Part shown: positions 48,601 through 59,400 of the stretch, one piece after another
Layout: each line of letters opens with the position of its first letter
Numbering within the stretch: the first letter of the stretch is position 1
Assembly: GCF_002443255.2 (NCBI RefSeq)
Contig: NW_019211454.1
Location: 137,936 to 201,935, forward strand
From: Varroa destructor
Taxonomy: Eukaryota; Arthropoda; Arachnida; Mesostigmata; Varroidae
Direction of reading: 5' to 3'
DNA: 64,000 bases
Position numbers and translations under genes: made by a program
The notes under the pieces: generated by a model
What the model saw: the letters and a program-made list of their open reading frames with translations, nothing else
What the model was told of the DNA's origin: nothing
The model's database searches: none

Positions 48601-50717
48601 TAGTTTTCGGTAGAAGAGTTTGATGGTGTAGTGCAATTTCCGCTATGCGAAGTGTACGTTGCATGGAGTGTGCGAAAATAAAGAATATATATATATATAT
48701 ATATAGCTTAAGGGTGTGCAAAGATGGAGAGGCAAACGAGCTCTCAACTTTGTAGCTAAAAGTAGGATAAACCGCTGACAAGAAATCGCATGCAATGATC
48801 TGCAACATCTGAGCTAATAGAACCGTCATGGTGCTTTTCACATATACGGAGGTCAATTTGTCGGTGTGAGTGGGTTCTTGTTGTGTTCGCTTGGTCTGAT
48901 GTTTTCATGACTAGAACCTCACTCACGCCGGGGAACTTGGCCAGTACATCATATCAGACAAGATAACGAGAGCTTGATTTTACTATCGCATCTACGAAAG
49001 TTCAACCAAATGAGTTCTGACGCAGGCGTACAAGTGCTGATTCTAAGACAAAATCTATTCCCTTCGCTTGAAAATAGCTAACTTTATCCTGCAGGAGTGA
49101 ACGGTGTACAGGACACAATGGCGAATTTTACCCGCTAGCTTCGCCTCCTACTTACCTGTGTGCGCATGGACCAATATGCGCTACTTACTTACTTAGTTTT
49201 CTGTGCGCTTAATTCCCTCATGCCGTTGCATAAACACTTCACCCGTAGCCATTATTTTTTTTGCCATGCTTATATTATCTTTATGATTATTATGAGTAGC
49301 GTAGGTATGTAGTTAGAATGAGCAGTCTGCATTTAGGAAGCACGGAGAAAATATGAAAGGAAAATATTTTTCCAGAATTTATTTGGAAAATTTGTACATA
49401 CGTTAATGATGCACGCACGCTAATTGAACTGCACATTATCGTCTCATTATTGTTTCCTAGCAATGTCAAGGAATTCTGAATTATCGCCATTTTTGATAAG
49501 GTGGTTTGTATAGGAATACAGCCGTCCTGTTTTGTCTTCCCATTTTATCTAGAGAACACTCGGTCGGCCTGAAACGGAATAAAAATGAAGATACATAAGT
49601 TGCACAGTCGTGTAAAATATTTCAGATCACCTAATGCAGTACATTTACATATTGTAGGGTATCGTTCATCGAGATTTAGCGGCTCGTAACGTTCTCGTCA
49701 CAGAGAATCGACAATGTAAAGTAAGAATCTTTCTTTTTATCACTTTCACATCATCCATTACTACTGTTAATATGTTGGTTTTATATTGTAGTAGAAATTA
49801 GTAGCAATTGTTCTACCTTGAATATCTAGTTTAAGATATTTTTCCACGTTTGAAATGGTTTGTACAAATTAACTTGGTAATCAAAGTAAGTTGGCCATAT
49901 TCTAACGTTGGTTCACTGGTTGGTGTGACTCCGTGCTTTATGCCCATCACTGCGCTGTTTGTATGGATCGTTTTTGCAACAGGTGGCGGATTTCGGACTC
50001 GCTCGAGACGTAATCTCATCGCACGAGTATGAACGGAAGAGTGACGGAGTGCTGCCGGTCCGATGGATGCCTCCTGAAGCTCTGTATGACAACGTACATA
50101 CGTCAAGGAGTGACGTTTGGGCGTTCGGCATTCTTTTATGGGAAATCGTAACACTGGGTACGTCTGGCGAACGCGAAATACACAGAATGATAGATTTAAT
50201 ACTTCGTTGATCGGTGCTTACAAGCTTGATAAGCTCAGTTGCACGTTTATAACAATGGTAATATTAAGACCAAAAAATCGTAAATTTCCTTTATTTATTG
50301 GCACTTAAATATGCTCACTTTACATATTCATGCATAGCTATCATGGTGAGCACCAAAAATAACTATATCTGGAATAGCCTTTTTAGTATTCCTTAACTTA
50401 TTAACTTGTCCTTCTTTAATTTTTTATAATCATATTTTTTAGGTTCTACACCCTACCCCGGCATGACGGCTATGGAGGTAACACGTGGAGTACGGGACGG
50501 GTATCGTCTTCCGAAGCCGGAGCATTGCAAACGGGAAATGTACAATATCATGTCTTATTGCTGGGAAGCGAATCCTACCAAACGACCGTGCTTTACCGAG
50601 CTCACATACATGCTTGAAAAATTAATTATCAGCGAAAATGATTACATCGAGTTAGAGAGGTTTCCCGAACATGCATATTATAACGTATGCCATTATCTGC
50701 CGGGCGAAAAGTTATAA
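39572..50717 (+). CDS. Cad96Ca: Cad96Ca/Stitcher-like receptor tyrosine kinase, multi-exon
   Basis: Single-pass receptor tyrosine kinase with one cadherin repeat. In Drosophila, Cad96Ca (Stitcher) acts in epidermal wound repair and growth signalling. Exons: 39572-39620, 44318-45012, 45675-45824, 47328-47405, 47666-47894, 48327-48511, 49658-49720, 49983-50157, 50443-50717. All are GT-AG and in phase, giving 632 residues. Domains: signal peptide 1-22; cadherin repeat about 50-148 (AVDPDGD 76-82, DPITGEVFLSK 103-113); membrane helix 209-229 followed by WRKW; kinase about 304-595 with VAVK (Lys360), HRDLAARN 466-473, DFG 486-488 and WMPPEAL 511-517; C-terminal tail ending YYNVCHYLPGEKL. Oddities: the first glycine of the ATP loop is Ser318, and APE reads PPE. 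The frame is intact and the gene looks functional. Confidence 0.93.
39621..44317 (+). other. Cad96Ca-like intron 1 (4.7 kb)
   Basis: Long first intron, a usual place for enhancers. It holds coding-like but unassigned segments at about 40754-41090 and 42646-42886 (see there). No recognisable mobile element. Confidence 0.7.
42646..42886 (+). pseudogene. acidic coding-like segment, broken frames, unknown family
   Basis: From ATG 42646 the frame reads MMQVGQESESSKSKGDTKG, meets TAA at 42721-42723, then runs on as RDVVEHNDEDEDLDDILVND to a stop at 42817-42819. A third piece, shifted by one frame, starts ATG 42819 (MEDTGGKSEDITTETSE) and ends at a strong CT|GTGAGT donor (exon end 42886, phase 2). 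The acidic Ser/Glu/Asp-rich character is constant across the breaks. It cannot splice to the kinase exon at 44318, which needs phase 1. It is a decayed gene fragment or a set of exons of an unknown nested gene. Confidence 0.3.
44318..45012 (+). CDS. Cad96Ca: Cad96Ca-like exon 2 (cadherin repeat and membrane helix)
   Basis: Acceptor TATTTTACAG, donor TCG|GTGAGT. Encodes residues 18-248: the whole ectodomain with cadherin calcium-site motifs (DPDGD, RADDG) and the helix VVILVLIGTIILIFTIVLSF. Phase 1 in, 0 out. Confidence 0.95.
45675..45824 (+). CDS. Cad96Ca: Cad96Ca-like exon 3 (juxtamembrane)
   Basis: Acceptor AATTACAG, donor ACA|GTGAGT. Fifty codons (249-298), polar, starting KGSFFNLGNDKDHKD and ending VLKPAEFFNT. 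Phase 0 at both ends. Confidence 0.88.
45825..47327 (+). other. Cad96Ca-like intron 3 (1.5 kb)
   Basis: GC-richer than most introns here around 46360-46600 and 46920-47040. Minus-strand open frames at 46152-46343 and 46356-46601 have no recognised product and are probably chance or old repeat. Confidence 0.55.
47328..47405 (+). CDS. Cad96Ca: Cad96Ca-like exon 4 (start of kinase, ATP loop)
   Basis: Acceptor CTTTCAG, donor CAG|GTATGT. Encodes LTDDKWEFPRTKLKVLQH then ISEGCFGQ. The glycine-rich loop normally reads GEGxFG; here its first position is Ser318. Phase 0 at both ends. Confidence 0.92.
47666..47894 (+). CDS. Cad96Ca: Cad96Ca-like exon 5 (Lys and helix C)
   Basis: Acceptor TCTTTAAG, donor G|GTGATT. 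Encodes VWKYEAF, a 20-residue Ser/Lys-rich insert, VAVKTLKD with Lys360, LLNELEIMKLL with helix-C Glu377, and NVVTLLGCCTER. Phase 0 in, 1 out. Confidence 0.95.
48327..48511 (+). CDS. Cad96Ca: Cad96Ca-like exon 6 (hinge and helix E)
   Basis: Acceptor CTTCGATAG, donor AAG|GTACCA. Encodes PLFVIMEYISLGKLQTFL, a kinase-insert segment, and FGYQVAKGMEYIASK. Phase 1 in, 0 out. Confidence 0.95.
48685..48704. repeat. (AT)n microsatellite
   Basis: About ten AT units in a kinase-gene intron. Confidence 0.9.
49658..49720 (+). CDS. Cad96Ca: Cad96Ca-like exon 7 (catalytic loop)
   Basis: Acceptor ATTGTAG, donor AAA|GTAAGA. Only 21 codons: GIVHRDLAARNVLVTENRQC plus Lys. HRDLAARN marks a tyrosine kinase, with catalytic Asp468. 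Phase 0 at both ends. Confidence 0.96.
49983..50157 (+). CDS. Cad96Ca: Cad96Ca-like exon 8 (DFG and activation loop)
   Basis: Acceptor TTTTGCAACAG, donor G|GTACGT. Encodes VADFGLARDV, the loop ISSHEYERKSDGVLPVRW with one tyrosine (Tyr499), MPPEAL, and SDVWAFGILLWEIVTL. Phase 0 in, 1 out. Confidence 0.96.
50443..50717 (+). CDS. Cad96Ca: Cad96Ca-like last exon
   Basis: Acceptor ATATTTTTTAG. Encodes STPYPGMTAMEV, CWEANPTKRPCFTEL and the conserved tail ENDYIELERFPEHAYYNV, ending GEKL at stop TAA 50715-50717. The tail tyrosines are likely docking sites (inference). Confidence 0.96.
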
Positions 50718-53276
50718 AAGGAAAACCACCACCTATTGGCAAAAAGCAGCCATACCAATATAAACCGAACATGAGACCAAAATAGAAAGTTACTGAGAAG
50801 TGCGCTCAAACAAAGACACAACTCGATTTAGTCATTAGCTTATTTTATTTTTTTTTACCATATAACTCACTACGTTTACGATGTACCTTGATGGTATGCC
50901 ACTTCCTGCTAGGTTTACAAAGTTTCAAAGTGCCTCCCCACCCCGGTGACTGAAGGAAATTCGAAGTCTCTGTATAACAATAGCGATAAGATGCTTTTCA
51001 GTTGAATGTACAAAAAACACTCTCGCTCTTTGTTATGGCTATGGTAGTGATGTCAGGAACGTAATAATCAGCTTACCTGGCCCATAGCTGACAAGTTGGT
51101 AAGCTATTTCAGGTGATATCTGCATGGCACCTATTTTTAGTCGTAATCCAAGTAAAGTTAGTCTCTAAGTGAATTTTAATGAAATGTGTAAAGTTCGTCT
51201 CGATTATCGTAGTAAGTCAACTAAGTCAACCATCAGTACATCAAATGTCTATGCAGCTGATAAATCATGTGGCTTTGAGTAACAAATGAAAAGAACTTTT
51301 GAGAATTAAGAGATGTTTTGAAGTTACACAAAGTACTCAAAAAGTTACACATTATAAAACCAGGAAAGGAACAAACCCAGAATATTCTTTAACGTCTCGG
51401 AGCCGAAGTAAATGAACTTAAGATCTCAGTAGTGCTTAATTATCTAAATTTTACGGAATTCTCGCAGTGCTGGTATCTTACATCTAAGAACACCGAAAAT
51501 AATCAACGCAGATTCATTCAGTAATCGCGCATGCATTTTTTTTTCATTTCTGAAAGCAAAGGGTTCGATGAAAACGGTAAGTACTAGCTGTTCTAGTTTA
51601 TCGTACTGGCCAAAAACTTTTGTTGTGTTTTATAATAATAAATAGATGACTTTTTTGACATATATATTGTGTGAGACTTGTACATGAATGACTGAATATA
51701 TTTTTCCAATAGAAAATCTGCAATAGGTTTTTGTGTAGCCTCTTTAACTATTTATTTTATCAGTTAAATTATATCGACAAATGATTGTATGTATACATGG
51801 TTCTTTTAAGTCTGCCTAATTTGCTGTGCTTTTTCTAAACATTTGAGAGCAAAGCCGATCGATGCATTTCAATTTCGTCTAGAACGTCTGTTTTAGGTAT
51901 TTCGCCTCAAGTGCTTATTACGATGGTCATCTTGATAACAGATCAGAGGATCCGGTTTCTTTTTCCGATTTCCCATATAGCATCTTTAGAAGTGGTTTTT
52001 ATTTTCAACAATTATATTAATTGTGCCGATGTGGCAACAGTAGTCTATCGGCGTTTTCGAAGGTTACTAACACACGAGTTAGCTTAAAGCACAGTAACTT
52101 CTCGCATTTGCATAGGTCTCGTTTTAAGGTGCGAAGGACGTTTTAAATAAATTCAGGTATGTGCATCGAATATTTCCATTGCTGTGGATACATTCCTAAC
52201 CAAAATTGGGAAGGATGAGTAAGTTGCACATCTAAGAAATGTCTACTGACAAACTTTTGTTTTTCTGTGCATGGAAGCAAACTTGTCGGTACTATTTGAT
52301 AAAGCCTTTTTCCGGGAGCCAAGGAAAAACTTCCTTCGATTTTCTACGAGTGGGAAAACTTAGTCCACTTAATGTTATGTATATACGTAGGTTAAGTCTG
52401 TGTTGATTACGGTCAGTGAAAGCCATTGTAGAAATAGGTTATATATATAGTAAGCGTCTGAATATAAACTCATGGAGATTATTTCTTTTATACATATATT
52501 TTATCCAATTGTAAGATGAGAAAAATAATAATAATAAACCACGAGAAAGCCGTAAATAGATAAACGTTGGTTGTCATTACGTATGGTGTCTAGCAAATAA
52601 TAATTTTTACTTTTGTGGCCCAAGTCACTCTAGGTCGCCCAATATAGTGCAGCTTCATTGTTGACATTATTTGGTACCATCGGTAGTACTAAGGCATAAT
52701 GACATTCTGACATTTGAAGCCCGTTGTAAATTGGAATATACGCAGGCGCCGAGGACGCAACTAAAGCAAGCACTATGTTCGAGACTCTCTTTGCTTGTTC
52801 TTTAGAATATCTGATTTATTAAGCATCTAACAAAAATTTGGCAGTTTTTATCCAGCGTGTATATCTAGAACTAGCTGTTAATTTCTGAAAATGGCTGCTG
52901 GGTTGCTTTCCGAATTTGTAAAACCGTAGTTTGAGACTGATATAAGCAAACCCGTGGCTGCAGCTTTTTATGATATACAAATGCAGTTTAAGGACCATTT
53001 GCTCCTTAGGTTTCCCGGCTCATTGGAGCAATGTGACCGTTTAAAACAGGGAGAAAACCTGTATTTATTTGTCCAGGAAACATGTCTAATGAAGAACTGA
53101 CTAGAGCCACTATATAAGTATATATATATAGATATACTACTACGGCTTTTTCTAAAGGACATCAGAAAAGCGTTACACGGAAATATTTTTGTTAATTGCG
53201 TCACTGAGACTGTCCCTGCCAACTTTCAAATGCTCGCCGATCGATCAGCGCATATCGGGACTTAGAAATATTCAAC
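50718..53276. other. 3' UTR and intergenic stretch
   Basis: AT-rich sequence with short TA runs. Apart from the possible poly(A) site near 51640, I see no gene or recognisable repeat. Confidence 0.55.
51637..51642 (+). terminator. possible poly(A) signal of the kinase gene
   Basis: AATAAA about 920 bases after the stop, the first canonical hexamer I see downstream. Confidence 0.3.
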
Positions 53277-55330
53277 GTGAGCATGTCTGACTCCGAAATA
53301 TTGAACGAAAACAAACCAAAACTCACAGATGTATGTGGACTTAGTCGGCCGGGGAATAGTGAGTCGGTAGACGTCCGAACCTCCTTCAACCGCGGGCAGT
53401 CAAAACATTTTGAGGCAGTGTTAAAAAATTCGACTACGTCCGGGCATCAACTGTATAGACGATATCACCAATGGCCTGTTAGCACTTAGATCAAGCTTTT
53501 CTGCGAGAAGGTGCTTGTAATGATCAACTAAGGGTTATCCGTAAGGTTTATTTCATTGTGTTTGATAGATATCTCTTACTCGATGAACATAAGAATTCCT
53601 TTGGAGGACATGCATTTTAATGGTGAACGTTCCGTTGATCGTTCTGGGAATAGTTAACGCTGTGGTCGATGCCAGTTCGCAGAAAACGTACTCCTTTATC
53701 GATAAACTCTCAAAGGATTGGATCCTAGTTGTGTAAAGCCATAGAGTAATATACTATGCTACCGAGGTTGTAGTGTGCGTGGCTGTTCAAATAATAGCCC
53801 CAAGCGCTGCTTCAGCTCGACGGGGCGATAAGCCGCGTTCTGCAAGGTGCGTACGCATTTGTAAATATATCGACTGGATAAACATACCGTGTTCAATGGA
53901 GTTTATGCAGTCAGCACCGACAGTAGCGAAAAAAACCCGCCCTCTGCTGATCTTCAAGCTATGCTTAGGATTGGCAATAAAGTAGCTCGGCCGCCTCTCA
54001 CACATTTCTTGTTGAGCCACTACGGCCCTTTTTGGGCAAGTCTTTCAAGCAAATTAATACCCGTGGTACTCCTGATCGACACGTGATATCCACATGCAGC
54101 CGCAACCCGTTGCGGCCGTAACACCCTCATAGTTTGATCCTAAAAATGCTTTTCTACCATTTCTTTGAAAACCATAGGATCATAACTACGTTTCTCCAAA
54201 TTTCGAGAATGTCGAGTATTGCATACTCTACGCACCCCCGCAGCGCCCAAGGAGTTAGAGCACTTTTTGTATCTCGATTAATGCACCCGGAGTTAATGCG
54301 CCTTAGTCAACGTGAACGACTTTGCTTAGGGCCATATCTTGAGTTGGCCTACCGATCGAAGTCCATAATAACAGAGGAACCCATTTAGTGTTATTATGGA
54401 CTTCCAGTAAGGAAGGGACGCAAGCAGGCCGCAGTTTTGCCAATACCAAAGAAAAGTGAGATGTCACTCACTCGTATTTAGGCCCTAACCCTACAGGAAC
54501 ATGGCTAGTGCGATCCCGCGGTCACGAGCTGTAAAAGATACGAAAAACCCAGAGGAAACACTTTGCACTACGCACAATAATGTCAAGGCAGGAAAAAGAG
54601 CTCGTGCAAAAGGGAAGAAGTGCTCTCGTGGCATCTCGGAAAGAACGAAACGTAGCCCATAATGGTTTCGGTTACGCCGAGGTTTTCCAAAAAATCGGGA
54701 ACCTGCTACCATGGGTCTTCTATTATCGTGAGCAAAGTGGCACCATACAAATGCAGCATTATCATGCCTCGAAAACGGTGATTGACGGTGTATGTTAAAC
54801 GTATGAGGTCGTGTATTGGAAAAAATAACCCCGTAGAGCACCCTAATGTTAAGTTGCGCGCAACGGATACTAATAGCATTAAAACTCCTAGGTTCCAATT
54901 GTATTGGCTGGACTGGGTGAAGCCCGCTTTTCTCAAGAAAATACTGGTCCCGCATACCTCCTGCTTTGAGTGCTATGTAAATTTGCTAGCTGATATGCTG
55001 CTATTTGTTGAAGATCTACAACGCTAATTTGGCTATTAAAACGTCAGCCTACCTGGAATTCGTCTGACAACAGGGGGAGCGGACGGCTGAGGTATACCTG
55101 GAATTCTTTGCTACTAGTGTTATGGTGGGTGGAACCACACAGAAAGAACCGACATGTTGTAGTTTGCTACGCATAGCATGGCTTCTTCTATTCTACCGTG
55201 GGCCAAACGAAGGTTTTATCTGTGTCGGATGCACTGTGGGCGATGTCACGGCGGCTTATGTCCAAGAACATCCTCCTTGAATAGCGTGGCGTACAGAAGA
55301 AGAGCACAGTCATAGCGCTCTGTGCATGTG
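53277..55330. other. GC-richer block with broken reading frames, probably old repeat
   Basis: About 2 kb that is richer in G+C than both flanks, with many medium-length frames on both strands and none decisive. Pieces on the + strand include ATG 53283 (MSDSEILNENKPKLTDVC, 69 codons), a hydrophobic 38-codon frame near 53620, MSSIAYSTHPRSAQG near 54210 and a basic frame from 54500. The longest minus frame (54491-54955, 154 codons) is not recognisable. No transposase, reverse transcriptase or terminal repeat could be identified. Decayed mobile DNA or a pseudogene is the best reading, with low certainty. Confidence 0.35.
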
Positions 55331-56124
55331 TCTTATTTATTTATTATATTTTTGTATTCCTATTTTGAAAACCCTTTCATATTGTTTCTAAGCTACCCGA
55401 CAAATATAGAAGTAAATAAATACATGTGTAATTCCTGGTAAATGTAACCCAAATCGACACACAAGAGCTGTCTGATACCGAAAAAATAGCGATAATTCAG
55501 TCGTAACTTTGTTCCATATGTGTGTATAGCTATAGTGTACAAAACCCCACAATTATCAGAACCTGATCGTCTACACCTTTCTGCTTTGGCTACCACCAGC
55601 TACAGCCAGAACTATTGAGTTCATTATTGTGATATCTGCGTGGTTATAACTCTTGGTGTTTTTAACCTGTCGTTGGAACGTTCTTGACACCAGCCTACAA
55701 ATAGGTAATGGTAGTTTAGAAATATACTAACAGGCTTCCAAACATTTCGCTCTTTAAAAAAAAACTTAGTTCGGACTTCGAAAATTACGAACATTAGCGT
55801 TAATGTGTGCTACGACACATACAGATATCGACATTTTCTCAGATTGAATGCTTTCAGTTGACTCCCTGAAAAGGTTCCATAGGTACCGTCGAAAATCCCT
55901 GCTTGTTGTTCGGAATGCAACTACAAACTAAGACACGTTTTGATCAACCATAAGAGACGGACATACAACCACTAATCGTAGGTAGGGTATGCACCGATGG
56001 CAGTATTCAATACTGCCTGACCAATTTTGACCAGCCCACATAGCATTTACATCCAAGCAATAACAAAGTGTTGAAAGATCTGTTTATGTGAACAGTATTC
56101 AATGAAAGCCTCCCAGATTAAAAA

Positions 56125-56491
56125 ATGTCAGATCTTGTATCGTGGCTACGGCGTCGTCAGTCTCTAGGGAAGGTTGAGTTACTGGATGCTTTATGGCATA
56201 TATCGTCACTATTGCTTATTGTCTACCATATTGTGTACATCAACACGCCCTTTCTTCCCATGGACAGACAAAAACAACTCTTCTCTAGAAATAATTGGCT
56301 GCTTCCAGTGGACGCGATCGCGGTTGTTTGGCCTATTTCGCAGTTACTGAACTCTTCTGCATCCAATGTCTCAAGCAAAGTGCTATCCTCAATACTCCTT
56401 TCAGATTTTTTTTATCATCGTCTTTTTAATATATTCAATTTCATTCGTGCCCTATACCTGCTAAATGTGGCGATCTACGAATTCCAGTGGG
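56125..56491 (+). CDS. membrane-protein model exon 1
   Basis: 122 codons plus one base, from ATG 56125 to donor GGG|GTAAGC. One of the longest uninterrupted frames in the window, mostly hydrophobic with Arg-rich N terminus. An AG at 56112 leaves open that the true start is upstream. Confidence 0.5.
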
Positions 56492-59400
56492 GTAAGCTCA
56501 ATTTTAGTTCTAGATGCAGGTTTATCTGCGAAGCTTCAGTTTAAACATATCCACAGCTGTTAAGTATACTCGTAAACCAGTTGATTTGGAAGTACATTAG
56601 GTCTTTGGTGTTGATTCGGAATGAAAATGAAGAACTAACTTTTGACGAGAAGCAATTTTAATCCCATAAGGTTTTTTTTTTGCTAAATATATTTAGCTTA
56701 GGTGGTTATACCTGTCCCACTTTATTAATAATAATAATTCTCTGTGTAATGCTTATACTTCGCTGAGGTACATCGACACGCCGGCTGGGATTCAAAGCAT
56801 GGTTCAATCAACCTAGCAAACTGGTTTTTTGATGAATGAATGAATGCTTTATCCGACATTGCTTCAAAATTAAGATCAGTGGCATAAATAAGAGATACAA
56901 TTGATACCTGTTAGAAGTACCATCACAACAAGCAAAACGTGAGCTTGTATTTTATTTTTATGCACCATGAGAGAGAGCTTTCCCCCCAGAGTCATATCGC
57001 CGGTCATTGTACACTTTAATTTTAGTAATCGTTGCTTCGACTAACGATGCTATGTTTTGAAAATTATTTGGCTTCGGAAGTTTCCTTTTATTTGATTGTC
57101 TTATGCATGCGCAATAATGCAGCTGCTCCACGAAAAAAGCTTGTATACATAAATCCAATTACGAATCTTCGCGAGGCTACCTAATCGATACATTGAGAAA
57201 ATATCTCGCAAGGAAATGTGATTGATGGTCATCTACTTCTAGGGTGAAAATCATTAATTTCCTCATAAGTTAAGTTCCTAGTTTTCGTGACAGCTACGAG
57301 CACATCTCGCATCAATTGTCTCATCTACAATTAGACATTAACTACGTCAGAACGCTTCTCTGGAGCGCTGGGCCATAGAAAGCATTCCTAGATCAATCAG
57401 CACTTGTACACCCCACCCCAAGTCGCTATTACTAGAAAACAAAGCCGCACTTTAAAGGGCTTAACTCAAACTTGACTCTCTAATGACAGGTCCGCGTTGA
57501 ATTGGTATTGCCGCGCTGGCTAATGCTGACCTCTCTTGAGCGCGTTTCTATAACAAGCAATAAGCATGCCGACTACTGAACATTCGAATCTCAGCGTTGT
57601 CAAATAATTACCAAAAAAAAAAAACGCTAAAAAAATTCAGAGGCTAAAGTCAGAGTTAAGCATTATTAAGCAGTAAGATCTGCTTAATAAGAAAGCAAGA
57701 ACTAGCAGTCTTTGAAACAATACCTAGAGGCAATTTGAAACACTGTGAACCAGCGTGGATAAACAAGATCATAAGATTTATGAATCTTCGGCCAGCTTGT
57801 TGCCATCTGCAGTTGAACGGTCGAGCATCGTAAAGTTTTGTCTATTTCTATCTTTCGTTTCGGCAGAAATGCCCTAGTCACAGATCTTAAGAGAAGGTAT
57901 TCATCTTAAAACAATATAACAGGCAACTCCAAAAAATACACCTAAAAGTTTAAGCAAAATTAATGGAGTTAGTGGTTCGGGATAAACAAGCTAATTAGAG
58001 GATCTGAGGAGATTCCGTACACATTAATCGCACTATTGTCAGAATATTATTTCCTGTTTCCAAATTTGACAAAACGAGGTTGCGATGCATTTTTTAAAGT
58101 AGGCTATACCGCTTAATCGTTCCTCGTTTTTGTTTTCGTGTCCACAAAGTCTGCGGTACTTTTTAAAGTTGTCTATAGTACAGGTACTAGCTCGCTGTCA
58201 TGGTGCCGTTTCGAAAGGAAACATATACCAATTATAAATCCCTATTCAACAATCATTTTTAGGTGAATTTCCTCTGGGAAGTTCAACTGTGCGTGGTGCT
58301 CGGCTCATATTCCCTTTCCTACCACTAACTTGCACTTATTAAAAAATCTTTTGAGCATGCAGATTCTTTCCGTGTTGGGCCAATTGGGCAATAAGAATAC
58401 AGGTACTGTGTTAGTATATTACGTTATTTAAGGCAGCGTAGATGTTACAATTTCCTCCCAATCATGTTTGGATTAGTTCGCATCATTAAGTAGCAAATTT
58501 TACACAACAAATCGTAAATAGTGTTATAGCTTGATGAGTACGTCAAGATCCACAAATTGATTGTTCTTCTTAGGCCGTTGGTTTACTTTGACTATATATA
58601 TATCAACTAAAGTTTGTTTGAATAAACGGTGTTTGATAGGTCAGTGGTCTGCATCGTATTCTCTGGCGTTTGAATCATTAACGCTATTCGTGTGTTCCGT
58701 ACTTCACAAGACGATCACAATGGTGAGGCAACTACAGATGCGGTTGCGGCACGAAGGCTTCTCGAGAGTCGAAGATATTCCAGAAACACCACTTGTAGTG
58801 ATACCACGTTCATCAAAGAAATCGAAATTTTCGAAAGAGAGGTAATAGGATTTTTACAAAATTAATTGAAAACTAATAAAATGAGTTTAATATATAAAGA
58901 CTTAGTATGAAACAATCAGCGACAACAAAAAACTACAGTCTAATGAGATGATTTCTGAACTACAATGCACGTCAAACTTAGATTTCCGAGCCCTGCTGTT
59001 TCTGTGTAGTTGTTATTTCAAGTAGTAAACCATCTTGTTTCCCGTCAAGCAAAAATTCAATAACTGGATTACTTCATAAGGCAGTTCAATTTTGGCCTTA
59101 TGGTTATGGTCATTCGAGGATAGTGCTCTCAAAGCGAGGGACCCTGTAAAGAAATTCAGTATGTTTGTTCAAACCAATGATATGAGAGGCTCTGAACGAT
59201 TATTATAAGGCCCCGAAAGTTCCATGAAGACTAACAACTTATAGCTTTTCGGAATCTTGCTTTTGTAAATCCCTATCAAAGTGCTTTGGATTTCGGTTCG
59301 AGCGTTCAATCGAGTTCGAGAACGAATTTTGAACGTTTCCTCTGACTTATTAATAATAAGTAACTGGAAATGTATAGCAGATAAGGGCTTTTTGAAATGT

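Noticed and set aside
54491..54955. 154-codon minus-strand open frame
   Set aside because: Longest simple frame after the kinase ectodomain, but it lies in a GC-richer block where all frames are more open. It has no motif, and the residue text does not resemble a known family.
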